Assembly (NCBI GenBank): GCA_001898645.1
Contig: MKUQ01000021.1
Location: 62,001-126,000 of the forward strand
Reading direction: 5' to 3'
From: Burkholderiales bacterium 70-64
Lineage (GTDB): Bacteria > Pseudomonadota > Gammaproteobacteria > Burkholderiales > Burkholderiaceae_E
DNA length: 64,000 nt
The stretch's first letter is position 1. The number at the start of each line of letters is the position of its first letter. Both the position numbers and the translations under genes were made by a program. Below the pieces are notes generated by a model. It was not told the DNA's origin. It saw nothing but the letters and a program-made list of their open reading frames with translations, and searched no databases. Positions 52,537 through 64,000 of the stretch are shown here, in pieces.

Positions 52537-52677
52537 GCGTGGGGCTCCGTGAGTGTGATTCCGATTGTTATTCTGAATAAGCGTTCGAACCAGCCGGGAG
52601 GATAGCCAAGAACGGTCCGCACGCAAAGCCCGGTCTTTCACCGACATGCGGCGGGACGCCCGGTGGGCGCTCCCGCA

Positions 52678-52704
52678 AAGAAAAACGCCGGGCAGGCCCG
52701 GCGT
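52678..52704 (-). terminator. Rho-independent terminator of the second PEP-CTERM gene
   Basis: Perfect 9-bp stem ACGCCGGGC/GCCCGGCGT (52685-52693 and 52696-52704) followed leftward by TTTTTCTTTG. It is 22 nt after the stop at 52727 and insulates livH from this gene. Confidence 0.92.
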
Positions 52705-52726
52705 CTCGCGTGGGGAGGGGCCCTCC

Positions 52727-53392
52727 TCAATCGCGCGCGCGGCGCCGCGTGGCCACTCCGAGGCCGAGCGCCGCCAGGCCGAGCAGCCCGAGCGTACCGG
52801 GCACCGGCACCTGGGTGCTGCCGCAACCGTTGCCCAGCGTGCAGGAGTCGAAATGATACGACCCGCCGTCGGGGCCGGCCTGGATCTTGACCGGGGCGCC
52901 GTTCAGCAGCCAGGCACCCTGCGCCGCCGCGCGGGTCAGGGTGAGCTGGAACGCATCCGAGGCGCCCGGCAGCAGGCCGGTGTTGCCGCCGCCCTGGCAG
53001 TTGTTGCCGGTGTAGGCGCAGATGTCGACGACGAAGCCGTTGTAGTTGCCGTTCGGCGGGAAACCGAAACCTGCGAATACCTTGGCGCCTCCGTCGACGT
53101 TGGCGACGAAGCCATTGGCGCCGGTCACGTTGGGCGCGAAGTCCAGGGCGAAGCTGGTGAGACGCGAGCCGGCGTAGCTGTCGGTGTCGCTCGACATGGT
53201 GAACACGGCCGTGAGGGCCGAATTCGAGAGGCTGGTCACGTTGATCGACAGCACGCCCGACCACTGTGCGGCGGTGTCTTCGTACTGCAGCGTGTAGGTA
53301 CCGGTGCTGCCGATGGAGATCGGGGCTGCCGAGGCGGCTCCGGCGGAAAGGAGGGCGGCCGCGATCAGGCTCAGGCGCAGGGAAGTCGTCAC
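52727..53392 (-). CDS. PEP-CTERM sorting-domain protein (VPxPG type)
   Basis: A secreted 221-residue protein: signal peptide (cleavage near ASAA, residue 22), a beta-rich body with four cysteines ('DICAYTGNNCQ', 'DSCTLGNGCGS') and a C-terminal sorting signal VPVPGTLGLLGLAALGLGVA followed by TRRRARD. The motif has Val-Pro-Gly in place of Glu-Pro, a known variant. The gene stands alone between its own sigma-54 promoter and a strong terminator, inserted between livH and the Liv-type binding protein gene. Confidence 0.9.
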   Translation of the reverse strand: MTTSLRLSLIAAALLSAGAASAAPISIGSTGTYTLQYEDTAAQWSGVLSINVTSLSNSALTAVFTMSSDTDSYAGSRLTSFALDFAPNVTGANGFVANVDGGAKVFAGFGFPPNGNYNGFVVDICAYTGNNCQGGGNTGLLPGASDAFQLTLTRAAAQGAWLLNGAPVKIQAGPDGGSYHFDSCTLGNGCGSTQVPVPGTLGLLGLAALGLGVATRRRARD

Positions 53393-53456
53393 GGGGGGTT
53401 CTCTCGGCAGTCGTGGATCGGGTTCGTAGCTTTCGATGAACGCTCGCCGAACCAGA

Positions 53457-53473
53457 TAGCAACTATCGGGCCA
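53457..53473 (-). promoter_or_regulatory. Sigma-54 (-24/-12) promoter of the second PEP-CTERM gene
   Basis: Read leftward TGGCCCGATAGTTGCTA. It matches TGGCACG-N4-TTGCW at all but one consensus position, 66 nt before the ATG. Confidence 0.88.
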
Positions 53474-53544
53474 CCTTCCCTAACCCATTGAATGCAAACA
53501 GCCGATCCTGAGAGTAGCGAGATTCCGGCCGACGATCATGAACA

Positions 53545-53563
53545 ACTGTAAAAAATTGCGACA
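53545..53563 (-). promoter_or_regulatory. Putative enhancer-binding site, copy 2
   Basis: ACTGTAAAAAATTGCGACA on the plus strand shares 15 of 19 positions with 11539-11557 and keeps the TGT-N11-ACA dyad. It lies 71 bp upstream of the -24/-12 site, 11 bp closer than in copy 1, so both would present the same DNA face. Confidence 0.6.
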
Positions 53564-53639
53564 CGTCCCGCGTCACATGCCGCCATGCCGTGCTCAACTC
53601 ATTGAAAACACACGAACCGGATCCTCTGGCGCAGGTCAT

Positions 53640-53735
53640 CACCTATGCAGCGCAAGACATAGGTGGGCGTGCCCCCGTCGGCCGCGATGCGGCCCGGTGC
53701 CGCACCGGCGCCCGGGCGTCGCAGCACCGGGCCGC
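53640..53735. terminator. Two hairpins downstream of the Liv-type binding protein gene
   Basis: Arms CACCTATG/CATAGGTG (53640-53647, 53658-53665) and a perfect 12-bp stem GCGGCCCGGTGC/GCACCGGGCCGC (53689-53700, 53724-53735). They follow the leftward gene that ends at 53760. No T tract follows, so termination is inferred only. Confidence 0.4.
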
Positions 53736-53759
53736 GACGCCGAGCGGGCCCACTGCCTG

Positions 53760-55007
53760 TTACGTGCGCTGCTGCCAGGCCGGCACCGGGTACACCGGCG
53801 CCGTCTGCGCGGCTTCCTTGGGCAGCACCACCACCGGCTGGCCGTTGCGGTTCTGGATGCAGGCCGAGGCGATGCGGGTGTTCTGGCCCTTGGCGTCGAA
53901 GGTGATCGGGCCGCCGATCATCATGTGATCGGCGATGTTGGTCTGGCGGATGGCGTTGGCCAGGGCCAGGCCGTCGGCGCTGCCGGCGCGCTTGAAGGCG
54001 TCGGCGGCGATCATCAGCGCCTCGAAGGTGAAGCCCACGTTGAGCGCGTGGAACATCAGCTTCTCCTGCGGGAACTGCTTGTGGAACTGCGCCTCGATGC
54101 GCTTGGTGAGCGGCGCGTTCGGGTTGTACCAGGGCACGTTGGAGATGCAGTAGTCCGAGTACTTGTTGCCCAGCGCCTTGTAGAACTGCGCCTCGTACAT
54201 GCCGGGCGAGCCCGGGCTGATGACGGCCTGCGGCGACCAGCGCTGCTTGACCAGCTCGCGCACCAGCAGGATGGCGTCGTTCAGGCGGCTCACCAGCATG
54301 ATGAAGTCGGCGTTGGTGGCCTTGGCCTTGGCGACCTCCACCGACAGGTCGCGCGCGTCGCGATCGTAGGAGATCGTCTCGACGACCTTGAACGGCAGGT
54401 AGTCGAGCTTGGGCAGGATCGCCTTGATGCCGTTGGCCATCGACATGCCGAAGGTGTCGTTGACGTGCATGAACACCGCGGTGCGCGGCGCGCGGCTGGT
54501 CGCCTGGAACAGGTCGCGCGTCAGCCCCAGGCCATTGCGGATGAGGTCGCCGGCGGTGGGGAAGTTGCGGAAGGTGTACTTGTAACCCTGCTCGGTGATC
54601 TGCGGAGCGGCGGCGATGTTGATCACGAACGGCACCTTGCGCTGCTCGGCCACCTGCGCGATCGCCGAGGCGGCGCCGGAATCGAACGGGCCGGTGAGCA
54701 GCTGGGCTCCTTCGTCGATCAGCTTCTCGGCGCGCGAGCGCGCCACGTCGACGTTGGACTCGATGTCGGAATTCATCAGCTCGATGTCCACGCCGTACAT
54801 GTCGCGCAGCAGCGCGGGCGCGATGTCGGCGCCCCGCTGGCACGACTGGCCGATGAACGCAAGCGCGCCCGAGCGCGGCAGCAGCACCCCCACCTTCAGC
54901 TTCTTCGCCTGGGCGCGCACGATCGCGGGCGCGGCCAGCGTTGCGGCACCGGCGGTGGCCGATGCCGCAGCCAGGCGGTTGAAATCGCGACGGGTCACTC
55001 GGGTCAT
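53760..55007 (-). CDS. Liv-type ABC transporter substrate-binding protein
   Basis: A 415-residue periplasmic binding protein (Peripla_BP_6 type). It has a Tat-like signal 'TRRDFNRLAAASATAGAATLAAPAIVRAQ', then 'KVGVLLPRSGALAFIGQSCQRGADIA', 'LLTGPFDSGAASAIAQVAEQRKVPFV' and 'FMHVNDTFGMSMANGI'. The ligand may be a branched-chain amino acid or an aromatic acid. It most likely serves livHMGF 1.2 kb downstream and is transcribed in the same direction, though the PEP-CTERM gene and its terminator separate them. Confidence 0.9.
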   Translation of the reverse strand: MTRVTRRDFNRLAAASATAGAATLAAPAIVRAQAKKLKVGVLLPRSGALAFIGQSCQRGADIAPALLRDMYGVDIELMNSDIESNVDVARSRAEKLIDEGAQLLTGPFDSGAASAIAQVAEQRKVPFVINIAAAPQITEQGYKYTFRNFPTAGDLIRNGLGLTRDLFQATSRAPRTAVFMHVNDTFGMSMANGIKAILPKLDYLPFKVVETISYDRDARDLSVEVAKAKATNADFIMLVSRLNDAILLVRELVKQRWSPQAVISPGSPGMYEAQFYKALGNKYSDYCISNVPWYNPNAPLTKRIEAQFHKQFPQEKLMFHALNVGFTFEALMIAADAFKRAGSADGLALANAIRQTNIADHMMIGGPITFDAKGQNTRIASACIQNRNGQPVVVLPKEAAQTAPVYPVPAWQQRT

Positions 55008-55096
55008 CGTTGTTTCCTCCTCGGCTCGAAAAGCGGCGTCGGGCCGGCCCGGTATGGACGGTGGCGGCCGCTGAATGGGCGCTCAGCCTAACATGG

Positions 55097-56593
55097 CTAT
55101 CCCGCCTGGTCGCGCAAAACGCGCTTCAGGATTTTCCCGGTGGCGCTCTTGGGCAGCTCGGCCACGATGTCCACCCGCGCCGGCACCTTGTAGGCGGCAA
55201 TGTTGGCGCGGCAATATTCGATGACCTGCTCCGCGCTCAGCGACTGCCCGGCCCTGGGCACCACCGCCACCGCCACCTGCTCGCCCTTGTCGGGATGCGG
55301 CACGCCGTAGACGGCGACTTCCTGCACCTGGGGCAGCTTGTAGAGGTACTGCTCGACCTCGGCCGGCCAGACCTTGAAGCCCGAGACGTTGATCATGTCC
55401 TTGACCCGATCGACGATGAACACGTAGCCATCGTCGTCCATCCGGCCGATGTCGCCCGAATGCAGCCAGCCGCCGCGCAGCGCCTGCGCGCTGTCTTCGG
55501 GGCGGTTCCAGTAGCCCTTCATGACGCCCGGCCCGCGGATCACGATCTCGCCCCACTGGCCGCGCGGCAGCTCGCGATCGGCCTCGTCGAAGATGGCCAG
55601 CTCGAAGCCGTCCACGGCCCGGCCGACCGAGCCGAAGCGGTGTTCGACGAGATCGTTGTAGCAGGCGAACGGCGAGCACTCGGTGAGCCCGTAGCCCTCG
55701 TAGACGCGGCGCCCGAAGCGCTCGGTCCAGCGGCGCGAGATCTCCTCGGGCATGGTGGCTGCCGCCGACATCTCGTAGCGGATCGACGACAGGTCCCAGC
55801 GCGAGAGGTCCATCGAGAGCAGCCCGATGAAGATGGTCGGCACGCCGAAGAACATCGTGATGCGTTCGCGCTGGATCGCCTCCAGCACCTGTTCGGGCAC
55901 GAAGCGGCGAAACAGCGCCAGCGTGGCGCCGGCCAGGACGGCCGCGTTCATGATGTAGTTCTGGCCGTACACGTGGAACAGCGGCAAGAAGGCGGCCAGG
56001 CGATCGTCGGGCCGGTAGCCCGAGTACTTCGCCGACGAGGCGATGTTGCTGGCGACGTTCGACTGGGTGAGCGTGACTCCCTTCGGGAAGCCGGTGGTGC
56101 CCGACGAATAGAGCAGGGCCGCGGGCGCATCGGGCGCGCACTCGACGCCGGCGAAGCGCGCCTCGTGCCCGGCGCACCACTGCGCGAGCGTGGGCGCGCC
56201 GGCGGCCTCCCCCTCGCACACCACCACGTGCGCCAGCGCGGGGCAGCGCTCGCGGGGCACGTGCTGCACCAGGTCGGCCACGGTGAACACCACCTTGGAG
56301 CCGGAGTCGTTGAGCAGGTACTCGACCTCGGCGCTGCGGAAGATCGCGTTGATGGTGACGGTGATCGCGCCGAGCTTCTGCGCCGCGTAGTAGACGACGG
56401 CGAACTCGGGCACGTTGGGCAGGAACAGCGCCACCCGATCGCCCGTGGCGATGCCGTGCGCGCGCAGCGCATGGGCCAGCCGCGACGCCGCCGCGTCGAG
56501 GTCGGCATAGCTGATCGTGCGCCCCTCGAAGAGGATGGCTGGATGCGCCGCAGCCTGGGCGGCGCGGCGCTCGAGGTTGGATGCAAGATTCAT
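55097..56593 (-). CDS. Acyl-CoA synthetase (AMP-binding family)
   Basis: A 498-residue ligase that activates a carboxylic acid to its CoA thioester. It has the P-loop motif 'ALLYSSGTTGFPKGVTLT', 'FFGVPTIFIGLL', 'YEGYGLTECSP', 'GWLHSGDIGRMDDDGYVFIVDRVKDMINVSG' and the C-terminal lysine in 'PKSATGKILKR'. The start at 56593 has GGGAGG upstream. Substrates could be medium- or long-chain fatty or aromatic acids. It is divergent from a MarR regulator with a 37-bp gap that holds a palindrome. Confidence 0.92.
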   Translation of the reverse strand: MNLASNLERRAAQAAAHPAILFEGRTISYADLDAAASRLAHALRAHGIATGDRVALFLPNVPEFAVVYYAAQKLGAITVTINAIFRSAEVEYLLNDSGSKVVFTVADLVQHVPRERCPALAHVVVCEGEAAGAPTLAQWCAGHEARFAGVECAPDAPAALLYSSGTTGFPKGVTLTQSNVASNIASSAKYSGYRPDDRLAAFLPLFHVYGQNYIMNAAVLAGATLALFRRFVPEQVLEAIQRERITMFFGVPTIFIGLLSMDLSRWDLSSIRYEMSAAATMPEEISRRWTERFGRRVYEGYGLTECSPFACYNDLVEHRFGSVGRAVDGFELAIFDEADRELPRGQWGEIVIRGPGVMKGYWNRPEDSAQALRGGWLHSGDIGRMDDDGYVFIVDRVKDMINVSGFKVWPAEVEQYLYKLPQVQEVAVYGVPHPDKGEQVAVAVVPRAGQSLSAEQVIEYCRANIAAYKVPARVDIVAELPKSATGKILKRVLRDQAG

Positions 56594-56605
56594 TTGCGCC
56601 TCCCG

Positions 56606-56626
56606 ATTGCTATGCGTTATAACAAT
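56606..56626. promoter_or_regulatory. Probable MarR-family operator between CoA ligase and marR-type gene
   Basis: An imperfect 21-bp palindrome with outer arms ATTG/CAAT and inner TAT/ATA, centred in the 37-bp divergent gap. Its position, overlapping both leaders, is that of an autoregulatory MarR site. Confidence 0.6.
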
Positions 56627-56630
56627 TGCC

Positions 56631-57143
56631 ATGACCCGAGGCAACCCTGGACAACCCGCGGCGCGCCTGCGCCGGCCGGCCGCGGGCGCCGCGGCGACGC
56701 CGGGCGCCCTCGACTACGGCAGCCTGCGCGAAGCCATCGGCTACCTCATCCACCTCGCCGACCTGGCCAACCTGCAGGGATTCTCGCGCGCTTTCGCCCA
56801 CACCGGAGTCACCGCGGCACGCTTCACCGCGCTCGAGCTGATCGCCTGCAATCCGGGCATCAAGCCGACCGTGCTGGCGGCGGCCATGGCGGTCGAGCGC
56901 TCCAACCTGGTGTCGGTGATCCGTTTCCTCACCGGACGCGGCTGGGTGGCGGCCGGCGCCGGCGGCAACCGGCGCGAGAAGGCCCTGGCGGTGACCGCGG
57001 CGGGGTCCGCAGCCCTCGAGGACTTGCGCGCGCGGCTGCGGCGCCACGACGAGGCGCTCACCGCCGGATTCGCCGCGCCCGAACGGGAGCGGCTGGCGCG
57101 GCTGCTGGCGCGGATCGTCGGCGTAGGAGTCCGTCGAAGCTGA
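56631..57143 (+). CDS. MarR-family transcriptional regulator
   Basis: A 170-residue winged-helix regulator with 'FTALELIACNPGIKPTVLAAAMAVERSNLVSVIRFLTGRGWV' (recognition helix region), the wing 'AGGNRREKALAVTAAG' and a C-terminal dimer helix. MarR proteins next to acyl-CoA ligases often sense the CoA product, as in CouR-type systems. The last codons (GVGVRRS) are encoded by a dispersed repeat that starts at 57124, so its C-terminus was shaped by that repeat. Confidence 0.9.
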   Translation: MTRGNPGQPAARLRRPAAGAAATPGALDYGSLREAIGYLIHLADLANLQGFSRAFAHTGVTAARFTALELIACNPGIKPTVLAAAMAVERSNLVSVIRFLTGRGWVAAGAGGNRREKALAVTAAGSAALEDLRARLRRHDEALTAGFAAPERERLARLLARIVGVGVRRS

Positions 57144-57176
57144 AACCGGCCCGCGCTTCGGTTCCGACAGGCTCCT
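57124..57176. repeat. REP-like palindromic element, family A copy 3
   Basis: Left arm 57125-57147 (AGGAGTCCGTCGAAGC...) and right arm 57154-57176 pair over 23 positions with 16 Watson-Crick matches; nearly all mismatches are transitions giving G-U pairs. It contains the marR stop codon and lies between convergent genes. Confidence 0.65.
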
Positions 57177-57188
57177 GACCACCCGCGC

Positions 57189-57839
57189 TCAGGACGCCGG
57201 CACGCCCGCGCCGACCACGCGCCGGGTCGGCGTGAACTGCCAGCGCTTCCAGGCGCGCAGCACCGCGTTCGGATAGTCGGGACGGCCCAGGCTGCCGTTG
57301 TAGCGGCCGAGCGCGCGGAACAGGTTGCCGCCCTCGATGTCGATGTAATGGCGCAGGATGGTGCAGCCGTAGCGCAGGTTGGTGCGCATGTCGAACAGCC
57401 GGGAGGGATCGCCGTCGCCGATCACGCCGGTCCAGAACGGCATCACCTGCATGTAGCCGCGTGCCCCGGCCGTGGAGATGGCGTAGCGGCGGAAGTAGCT
57501 CTCGACCTCGATCAGGCCGAGCACCAGCTGCGGATCGAGCCCGGCGCGCTGCGCCTCGTAGCGCACCGCGTGCAGGAAGTCGATGCGCTGGCGGTACTCG
57601 GGCTTCCAGCGCCGCGGCAGGCGGCTCGACATGGCGGTGAGCCAGTCGAGCTTCTCGTCGAGCGAGTCGAAGCGCGGCTGCGGCGGCCCTTCGTCGCCGC
57701 CGACCGAGGCCGCCAGCGCGGTGCGCACGGCATCGCTGAGCGGCTCGTACTTCTGCGCGCCGGCATGCGCCGGACGGACGGGCGCCAGCCCGCCTCCCAG
57801 GGCGCACGCGAGCAGGATCGCCACCAGGCCGCTTCTCAT
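57189..57839 (-). CDS. Lytic murein transglycosylase (SLT type)
   Basis: A 216-residue periplasmic enzyme that cuts glycan strands to 1,6-anhydro products, feeding AmpD recycling. The signal sequence is '[20 protein letters not shown]'. The SLT domain has catalytic Glu in '[18 protein letters not shown]', '[12 protein letters not shown]' and '[12 protein letters not shown]', and '[10 protein letters not shown]'. The ATG at 57839 avoids overlap with proS (stop 57865). An earlier ATG at 57875 would overlap it. Confidence 0.9.
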   Translation of the reverse strand: MRSGLVAILLACALGGGLAPVRPAHAGAQKYEPLSDAVRTALAASVGGDEGPPQPRFDSLDEKLDWLTAMSSRLPRRWKPEYRQRIDFLHAVRYEAQRAGLDPQLVLGLIEVESYFRRYAISTAGARGYMQVMPFWTGVIGDGDPSRLFDMRTNLRYGCTILRHYIDIEGGNLFRALGRYNGSLGRPDYPNAVLRAWKRWQFTPTRRVVGAGVPAS

Positions 57840-57864
57840 GCGCCCGATTCGACCCCGCGCGGCC

Positions 57865-59634
<1,770 letters not shown>

Positions 59635-59706
59635 CGCGGATCCGGGAGGGGCGAAGGGCGGTGGGAAAGAGGGGCGCGGAAGCAGCCCCCGGGGGCGGGG
59701 GCTGGC

Positions 59707-59712
59707 TATAAT
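59707..59712 (+). promoter_or_regulatory. Candidate -10 element for rppH
   Basis: A perfect TATAAT hexamer lies 34 nt before the rppH start. No good -35 hexamer is seen 16-18 bp upstream, so it may rely on an extended or activated promoter. Confidence 0.5.
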
Positions 59713-59745
59713 CTTCTCAATTGTAAGAGATCGAGGGGTGCGGTC

Positions 59746-60339
59746 ATGCTCGACCGTGACGGTTATCGCCCCAATGTCGGCATCATCCTGGTCAACACGA
59801 GGAACGAGGTCTTCTGGGGGAAGCGGGTTCGCGAGCACGCCTGGCAGTTCCCGCAGGGCGGCATCAAGCGCGGCGAGTCGCCCGAACAGGCGATGTACCG
59901 CGAGCTGCACGAGGAGATCGGGCTGCGGCCCGACCACGTGCGCATCGTCGGGCGCACGCGCGACTGGCTGCGCTACGACGTGCCCGAGAACTGGGTGCGC
60001 CGCGAATGGCGCGGCCACTACCGCGGCCAGAAGCAGATCTGGTTCCTGCTGCGCATGGTCGGGCGCGACTCCGACGTCGACCTGCGTGCCTCCAGCCACC
60101 CGGAGTTCGACGCCTGGCGCTGGAACGACTACTGGGTGCCGCTGGAGTCGGTGATCGAGTTCAAGCGCGCCGTCTACAACCAGGCGCTGACCGAGCTGGC
60201 GCGGCTGCTGGCGTACCGCAGCGAGCTGCGCGGCGGCACCGGCCTCGAGGCGAGCCCGAGCCGCTACCTGCGCGCGCGCATGCGCAGCCGCCCCGTCGAG
60301 GCGCCGGCCGATACCGGCGGGCCCACCGGCGAGGGTTGA
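59746..60339 (+). CDS. rppH: RNA pyrophosphohydrolase
   Basis: RppH removes pyrophosphate from mRNA 5' ends and so triggers decay. The 197-residue Nudix enzyme has '[21 protein letters not shown]' and the Nudix box '[22 protein letters not shown]', followed by '[29 protein letters not shown]'. A C-terminal Arg/Pro-rich tail is extra relative to E. coli (176 residues). Divergent from proS, the usual betaproteobacterial arrangement. Confidence 0.96.
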   Translation: MLDRDGYRPNVGIILVNTRNEVFWGKRVREHAWQFPQGGIKRGESPEQAMYRELHEEIGLRPDHVRIVGRTRDWLRYDVPENWVRREWRGHYRGQKQIWFLLRMVGRDSDVDLRASSHPEFDAWRWNDYWVPLESVIEFKRAVYNQALTELARLLAYRSELRGGTGLEASPSRYLRARMRSRPVEAPADTGGPTGEG

Positions 60340-60364
60340 AGCAGGCTGAACCCGTTCACGAGCT

Positions 60365-62226
60365 TCACGGGCTCTCCACGGCGGAATCGAACTGCATCGC
60401 GGCCAGCCGCGCGTACAACCCGCCGCGCTCGACCAGCTGCGCGTGCGTGCCGACGTCGATCACGCGGCCGTGCTCGAGCACCACGATGCGATCGGCGCCG
60501 ATGATGGTGGCCAGCCGGTGCGCGATGACCAGCGTGGTGCGCCCCTGCATCGCGCGTTCCAGCGCCGCCTGCACCGCGCGCTCGCTCTCGGCGTCGAGCG
60601 CGCTGGTGGCCTCGTCGAGCAGCAGCAGCGGCGGGTTCTTGAGCAGGGCGCGCGCGATCGCGATGCGCTGCCGCTGGCCTCCCGACAGGCGCACGCCGCG
60701 CTCGCCCAGGAAGGTGCGGTAGCCGGCCGGCAGCCGCTCGATGAACTCGTGGGCATTGGCGGCCCTGGCCGCCTCGATCACCTCGGCGTCGCTGGCTTCG
60801 AGGCGGCCGTAGCGGATGTTCTCCATCGCGTCGGCCGAGAACACCACGCTGTCCTGCGACACCAGGCCGATCGCGCCGCGCAGGTCGGCCGGATCGAGCC
60901 GGCGCAGGTCGATGCCGTCGAAGCGGATCGAACCGGCCTGCGGATCGTGAAAGCGCAGCAGCAGCTGGAACAGCGTGGTCTTGCCCGCGCCCGAGGGGCC
61001 GACCAGCGCCACCGTCTCGCCGGGCATCACCTCGAGCGTGACCCGGTCCAGCGCACGCTCGGCCGGGCGCGAGGGATAGCTGAACGTCACCGCATCGAGG
61101 GCGACGTGCGCCCCCCTCCCCGCAGGCGGCAGCTGCTGCGGCCGGGCCGGCGCCCGGATCGCCGGCTCGGCGTCGAGCAGCTCGAGCAGCCGCTCGGTGG
61201 CGCCGGCGGCGCGCTGGATGTCGCCGAACACCTCGGCCACCGCGCCGGTGGCGCCGGCCACCAGCGCCGCGTACAGGATGAACTGCGTGAGCAGCCCGGC
61301 GGTGAGCCGGCCCTCGAGCACGGCGTGCGCGCCGATCCACAACACGAACACGATCGCGCCGAACACCAGCACGATGGCCAGCGCGGTGAGCAGCGCGCGC
61401 GCACGGGTGCGCCGGATGGCGCTGTCGAAGGCCGCCTCGGTGGAATCGGCGAAGCGCCGCGCCTCGAGCGGCTCGCGCGCGTAGGCCTGCACGATCTGGA
61501 TCGCCCCCAGGGTCTCGCCGGCCAGCGCGCTGCTGTCGGCCACCGCGTCCTGGCTGGCGCGCGAGAGGTGCCGCACGCGCCGGCCGAACACCAGGATCGG
61601 CAGCACCACCAGCAACAGCAGCCCGACGATGATCGAGGCCAGCTGCGCGCTGGTGACGATCAGCATGGCCAGCGCGCCCACGAACAGCAGCGCGTTGCGC
61701 AGCCCGAGCGAGACGCTGGTGCCCACCAGCGTCTGGATGAGCGTCGTGTCGGTGCTCAGGCGCGAGAGCACCTCGCCGGTCTTGAGCGTCTCGAAGAAGC
61801 GCGCGTCCTGGCGCAGCACCTGGCGGTACACCGCGCGGCGCAGGTCGGCGGTGACCCGCTCGCCCAGCCACGACACGCTGTAGTAGCGCAGTGCCGTGCC
61901 CAGCGCGAGCACCACCGCCACGCCGAACAGCGCCATGAACCACAGGTTCACGTTGGCGGCCTCGGCCAGCGCGGCGCCGGCGGAACGGGCGCCGGCGGAA
62001 CGGGCGCCCGCGGCGGCGGCCCTGGCCGCGGGCGTCGCGAAGCCGACGTCGATCATCTGGCGAAACGCGATCGGCACCACCAGGGTGGCGGCGGCGGCCA
62101 CCAGCAGCGCGGCCGCCGCCACCGCCACGCGCGCGCGATAGGGGGCGAGGAACGGCAGCAGCGCGCGCAGCACCGACAGCGTGCTGCGCCGGGGAGCCAC
62201 GCGCGGCGTGGAAGCGGGCGCGTCGC

Positions 62227-62230
<4 letters not shown>
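60365..62230 (-). CDS. MsbA-type ABC exporter (fused permease-ATPase)
   Basis: A 621-residue half-transporter of the lipid/peptide exporter class. Six membrane helices (about residues 20-330) include '[24 protein letters not shown]' and '[15 protein letters not shown]'. The ATPase has Walker A '[17 protein letters not shown]', signature '[16 protein letters not shown]' and Walker B '[12 protein letters not shown]', with 'IAHRLATI'. A small Ala/Gly-rich insertion with a duplicated pentad (GARSA) lies in the first loop. The GTG start overlaps fumC's stop (GTGA). The substrate is unknown. Confidence 0.92.
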
Positions 62231-63630
<1,400 letters not shown>

Positions 63631-63867
63631 GGGGATCTCCGATGGGCGGTCCAGGCCCGATCGAATCGATTGTCGCCCTTTTTCGCCCTGCGCCCCGGGG
63701 CGCCCCTTGCCGCGTGCCGGGTGCCCGGGCGTAGCGCGCGCGCCACATCGGGCGCGAGGGCACGACGACGTTCGTCCCCCTACGGGCGACGCTTGTTCGG
63801 GCGGGGCAGGCGGCGCCCCTTCGCCGGTCTAGGGTGGAGAGGTCCCGAAAGGACGAGGAGATGCACG
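63631..63867. other. Gap between fumC and the last gene
   Basis: These 237 bp contain the divergent leaders of fumC and the partial gene at 63868. A GGACGAGGAG run at 63851-63860 is a good ribosome site for the latter. No gene or clear promoter pair was seen. Confidence 0.6.
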
Positions 63868-64000
63868 ATGGAGACGATGCAGGCGCAGCGTACCGGCGCC
63901 GATGCGGACGACGTGTTCTCGCTTCCCACCCTGCTCGATTCGTCGGCTGCCATCGCGGCCGCGCGGCGGCTTTATGCCCGCAACCGCGCCGGCGTGCGCT
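63868..64000 (+). CDS. Partial protein of unknown function (3' end outside window)
   Basis: An ATG 7 nt after GAGGAG opens a frame to the right edge, reading METMQAQRTG, then 'DDVFSLPTLLDSSAAIAAARRLYARNRAGVR'. An upstream ATG at 63861 opens a different, Arg/Ala-rich frame of shadow type. The 44 visible residues are too few to name a family. Confidence 0.6.
   Translation, partial: METMQAQRTGADADDVFSLPTLLDSSAAIAAARRLYARNRAGVR

Larger units (their letters stand above)
53393..53759. other. Regulatory gap upstream of the second PEP-CTERM gene
   Basis: These 367 bp hold the sigma-54 site (53457-53473), the shared upstream motif (53545-53563) and two hairpins (53640-53665 and 53689-53735). I see no gene. 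Confidence 0.75.

Overview
The window is a high-GC, densely packed chromosomal segment that gene content and gene order place in the Betaproteobacteria, most likely Burkholderiales. Markers for this are yhdP next to glnE, ilvE followed by a small CHCC zinc-finger gene and waaF, pilS/pilR next to ampD, and a lysine/alanine-rich H1-like histone. No plasmid, phage, rRNA, tRNA or CRISPR signature was seen. Almost everything reads as vertically inherited housekeeping DNA with accessory insertions.

Layout. 1-8.3 kb: partial yhdP, glnE, ilvE, a zinc-finger protein, waaF, an NTF2-like protein, a YheT hydrolase and a DUF2946-like protein. 8.3-10.5 kb: bepA-like protease divergent from moaC. 10.5-14.1 kb: a PEP-CTERM/exosortase island with a THxN-type PEP-CTERM protein, the exosortase-associated acyltransferase and a VAO-family flavoprotein. 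14.3-15.2 kb: exported trypsin-like protease. 15.3-24.5 kb: a long leftward chain mpl, yqiA-like, SDR, RNase II-family, TonB-like, aroE, mtgA, mgtE, mostly with overlapping stops and starts. 24.5-31.6 kb: rightward unknown gene, tlpA-like, aroQ, accB, accC, prmA, zinc-ribbon/DUF3426 protein and a PfkB kinase. 31.5-33 kb: DUF167, yggT and the histone-like gene. 33.3-38.8 kb: nrdB and nrdA. 38.8-39.8 kb: gene-free repeat region. 39.8-44.8 kb: ampD, pilR, pilS, a small PP0621-like protein and a CcsA-like protein. 44.8-47.6 kb: ffh and a GlcD-type flavoprotein. 47.6-52.5 kb: DUF882 protein, L,D-transpeptidase and livFGMH. 52.7-53.4 kb: a second PEP-CTERM gene. 53.8-57.9 kb: Liv-type binding protein, acyl-CoA ligase divergent from a MarR regulator, lytic transglycosylase. 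57.9-63.6 kb: proS divergent from rppH, an MsbA-type ABC exporter and fumC. A partial unknown gene starts at 63,868.

Main discoveries. (1) nrdA carries an in-frame 378-residue LAGLIDADG intein whose +1 C-extein residue is Gly, where canonical splicing needs Cys, Ser or Thr. This raises the question of how the essential reductase matures. (2) The two PEP-CTERM genes, 42 kb apart, each have a near-consensus sigma-54 promoter. They also share a 19-bp upstream motif at spacings that differ by 11 bp, about one helical turn. This suggests a common enhancer-binding regulator whose gene is not identified here. (3) Between nrdA and ampD lie two MITE-like elements of 235 and 255 bp. Each has its own ~30-bp terminal inverted repeats around a shared 84-bp core in opposite orientation. 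(4) Two families of short dispersed palindromic repeats frequently begin exactly at stop codons.

Cell-envelope and peptidoglycan functions are over-represented (mpl, mtgA, ampD, L,D-transpeptidase, lytic transglycosylase, waaF, yhdP, bepA, an MsbA-like exporter). Together with PEP-CTERM sorting they suggest a Gram-negative cell with an exosortase-linked surface or extracellular-matrix programme.
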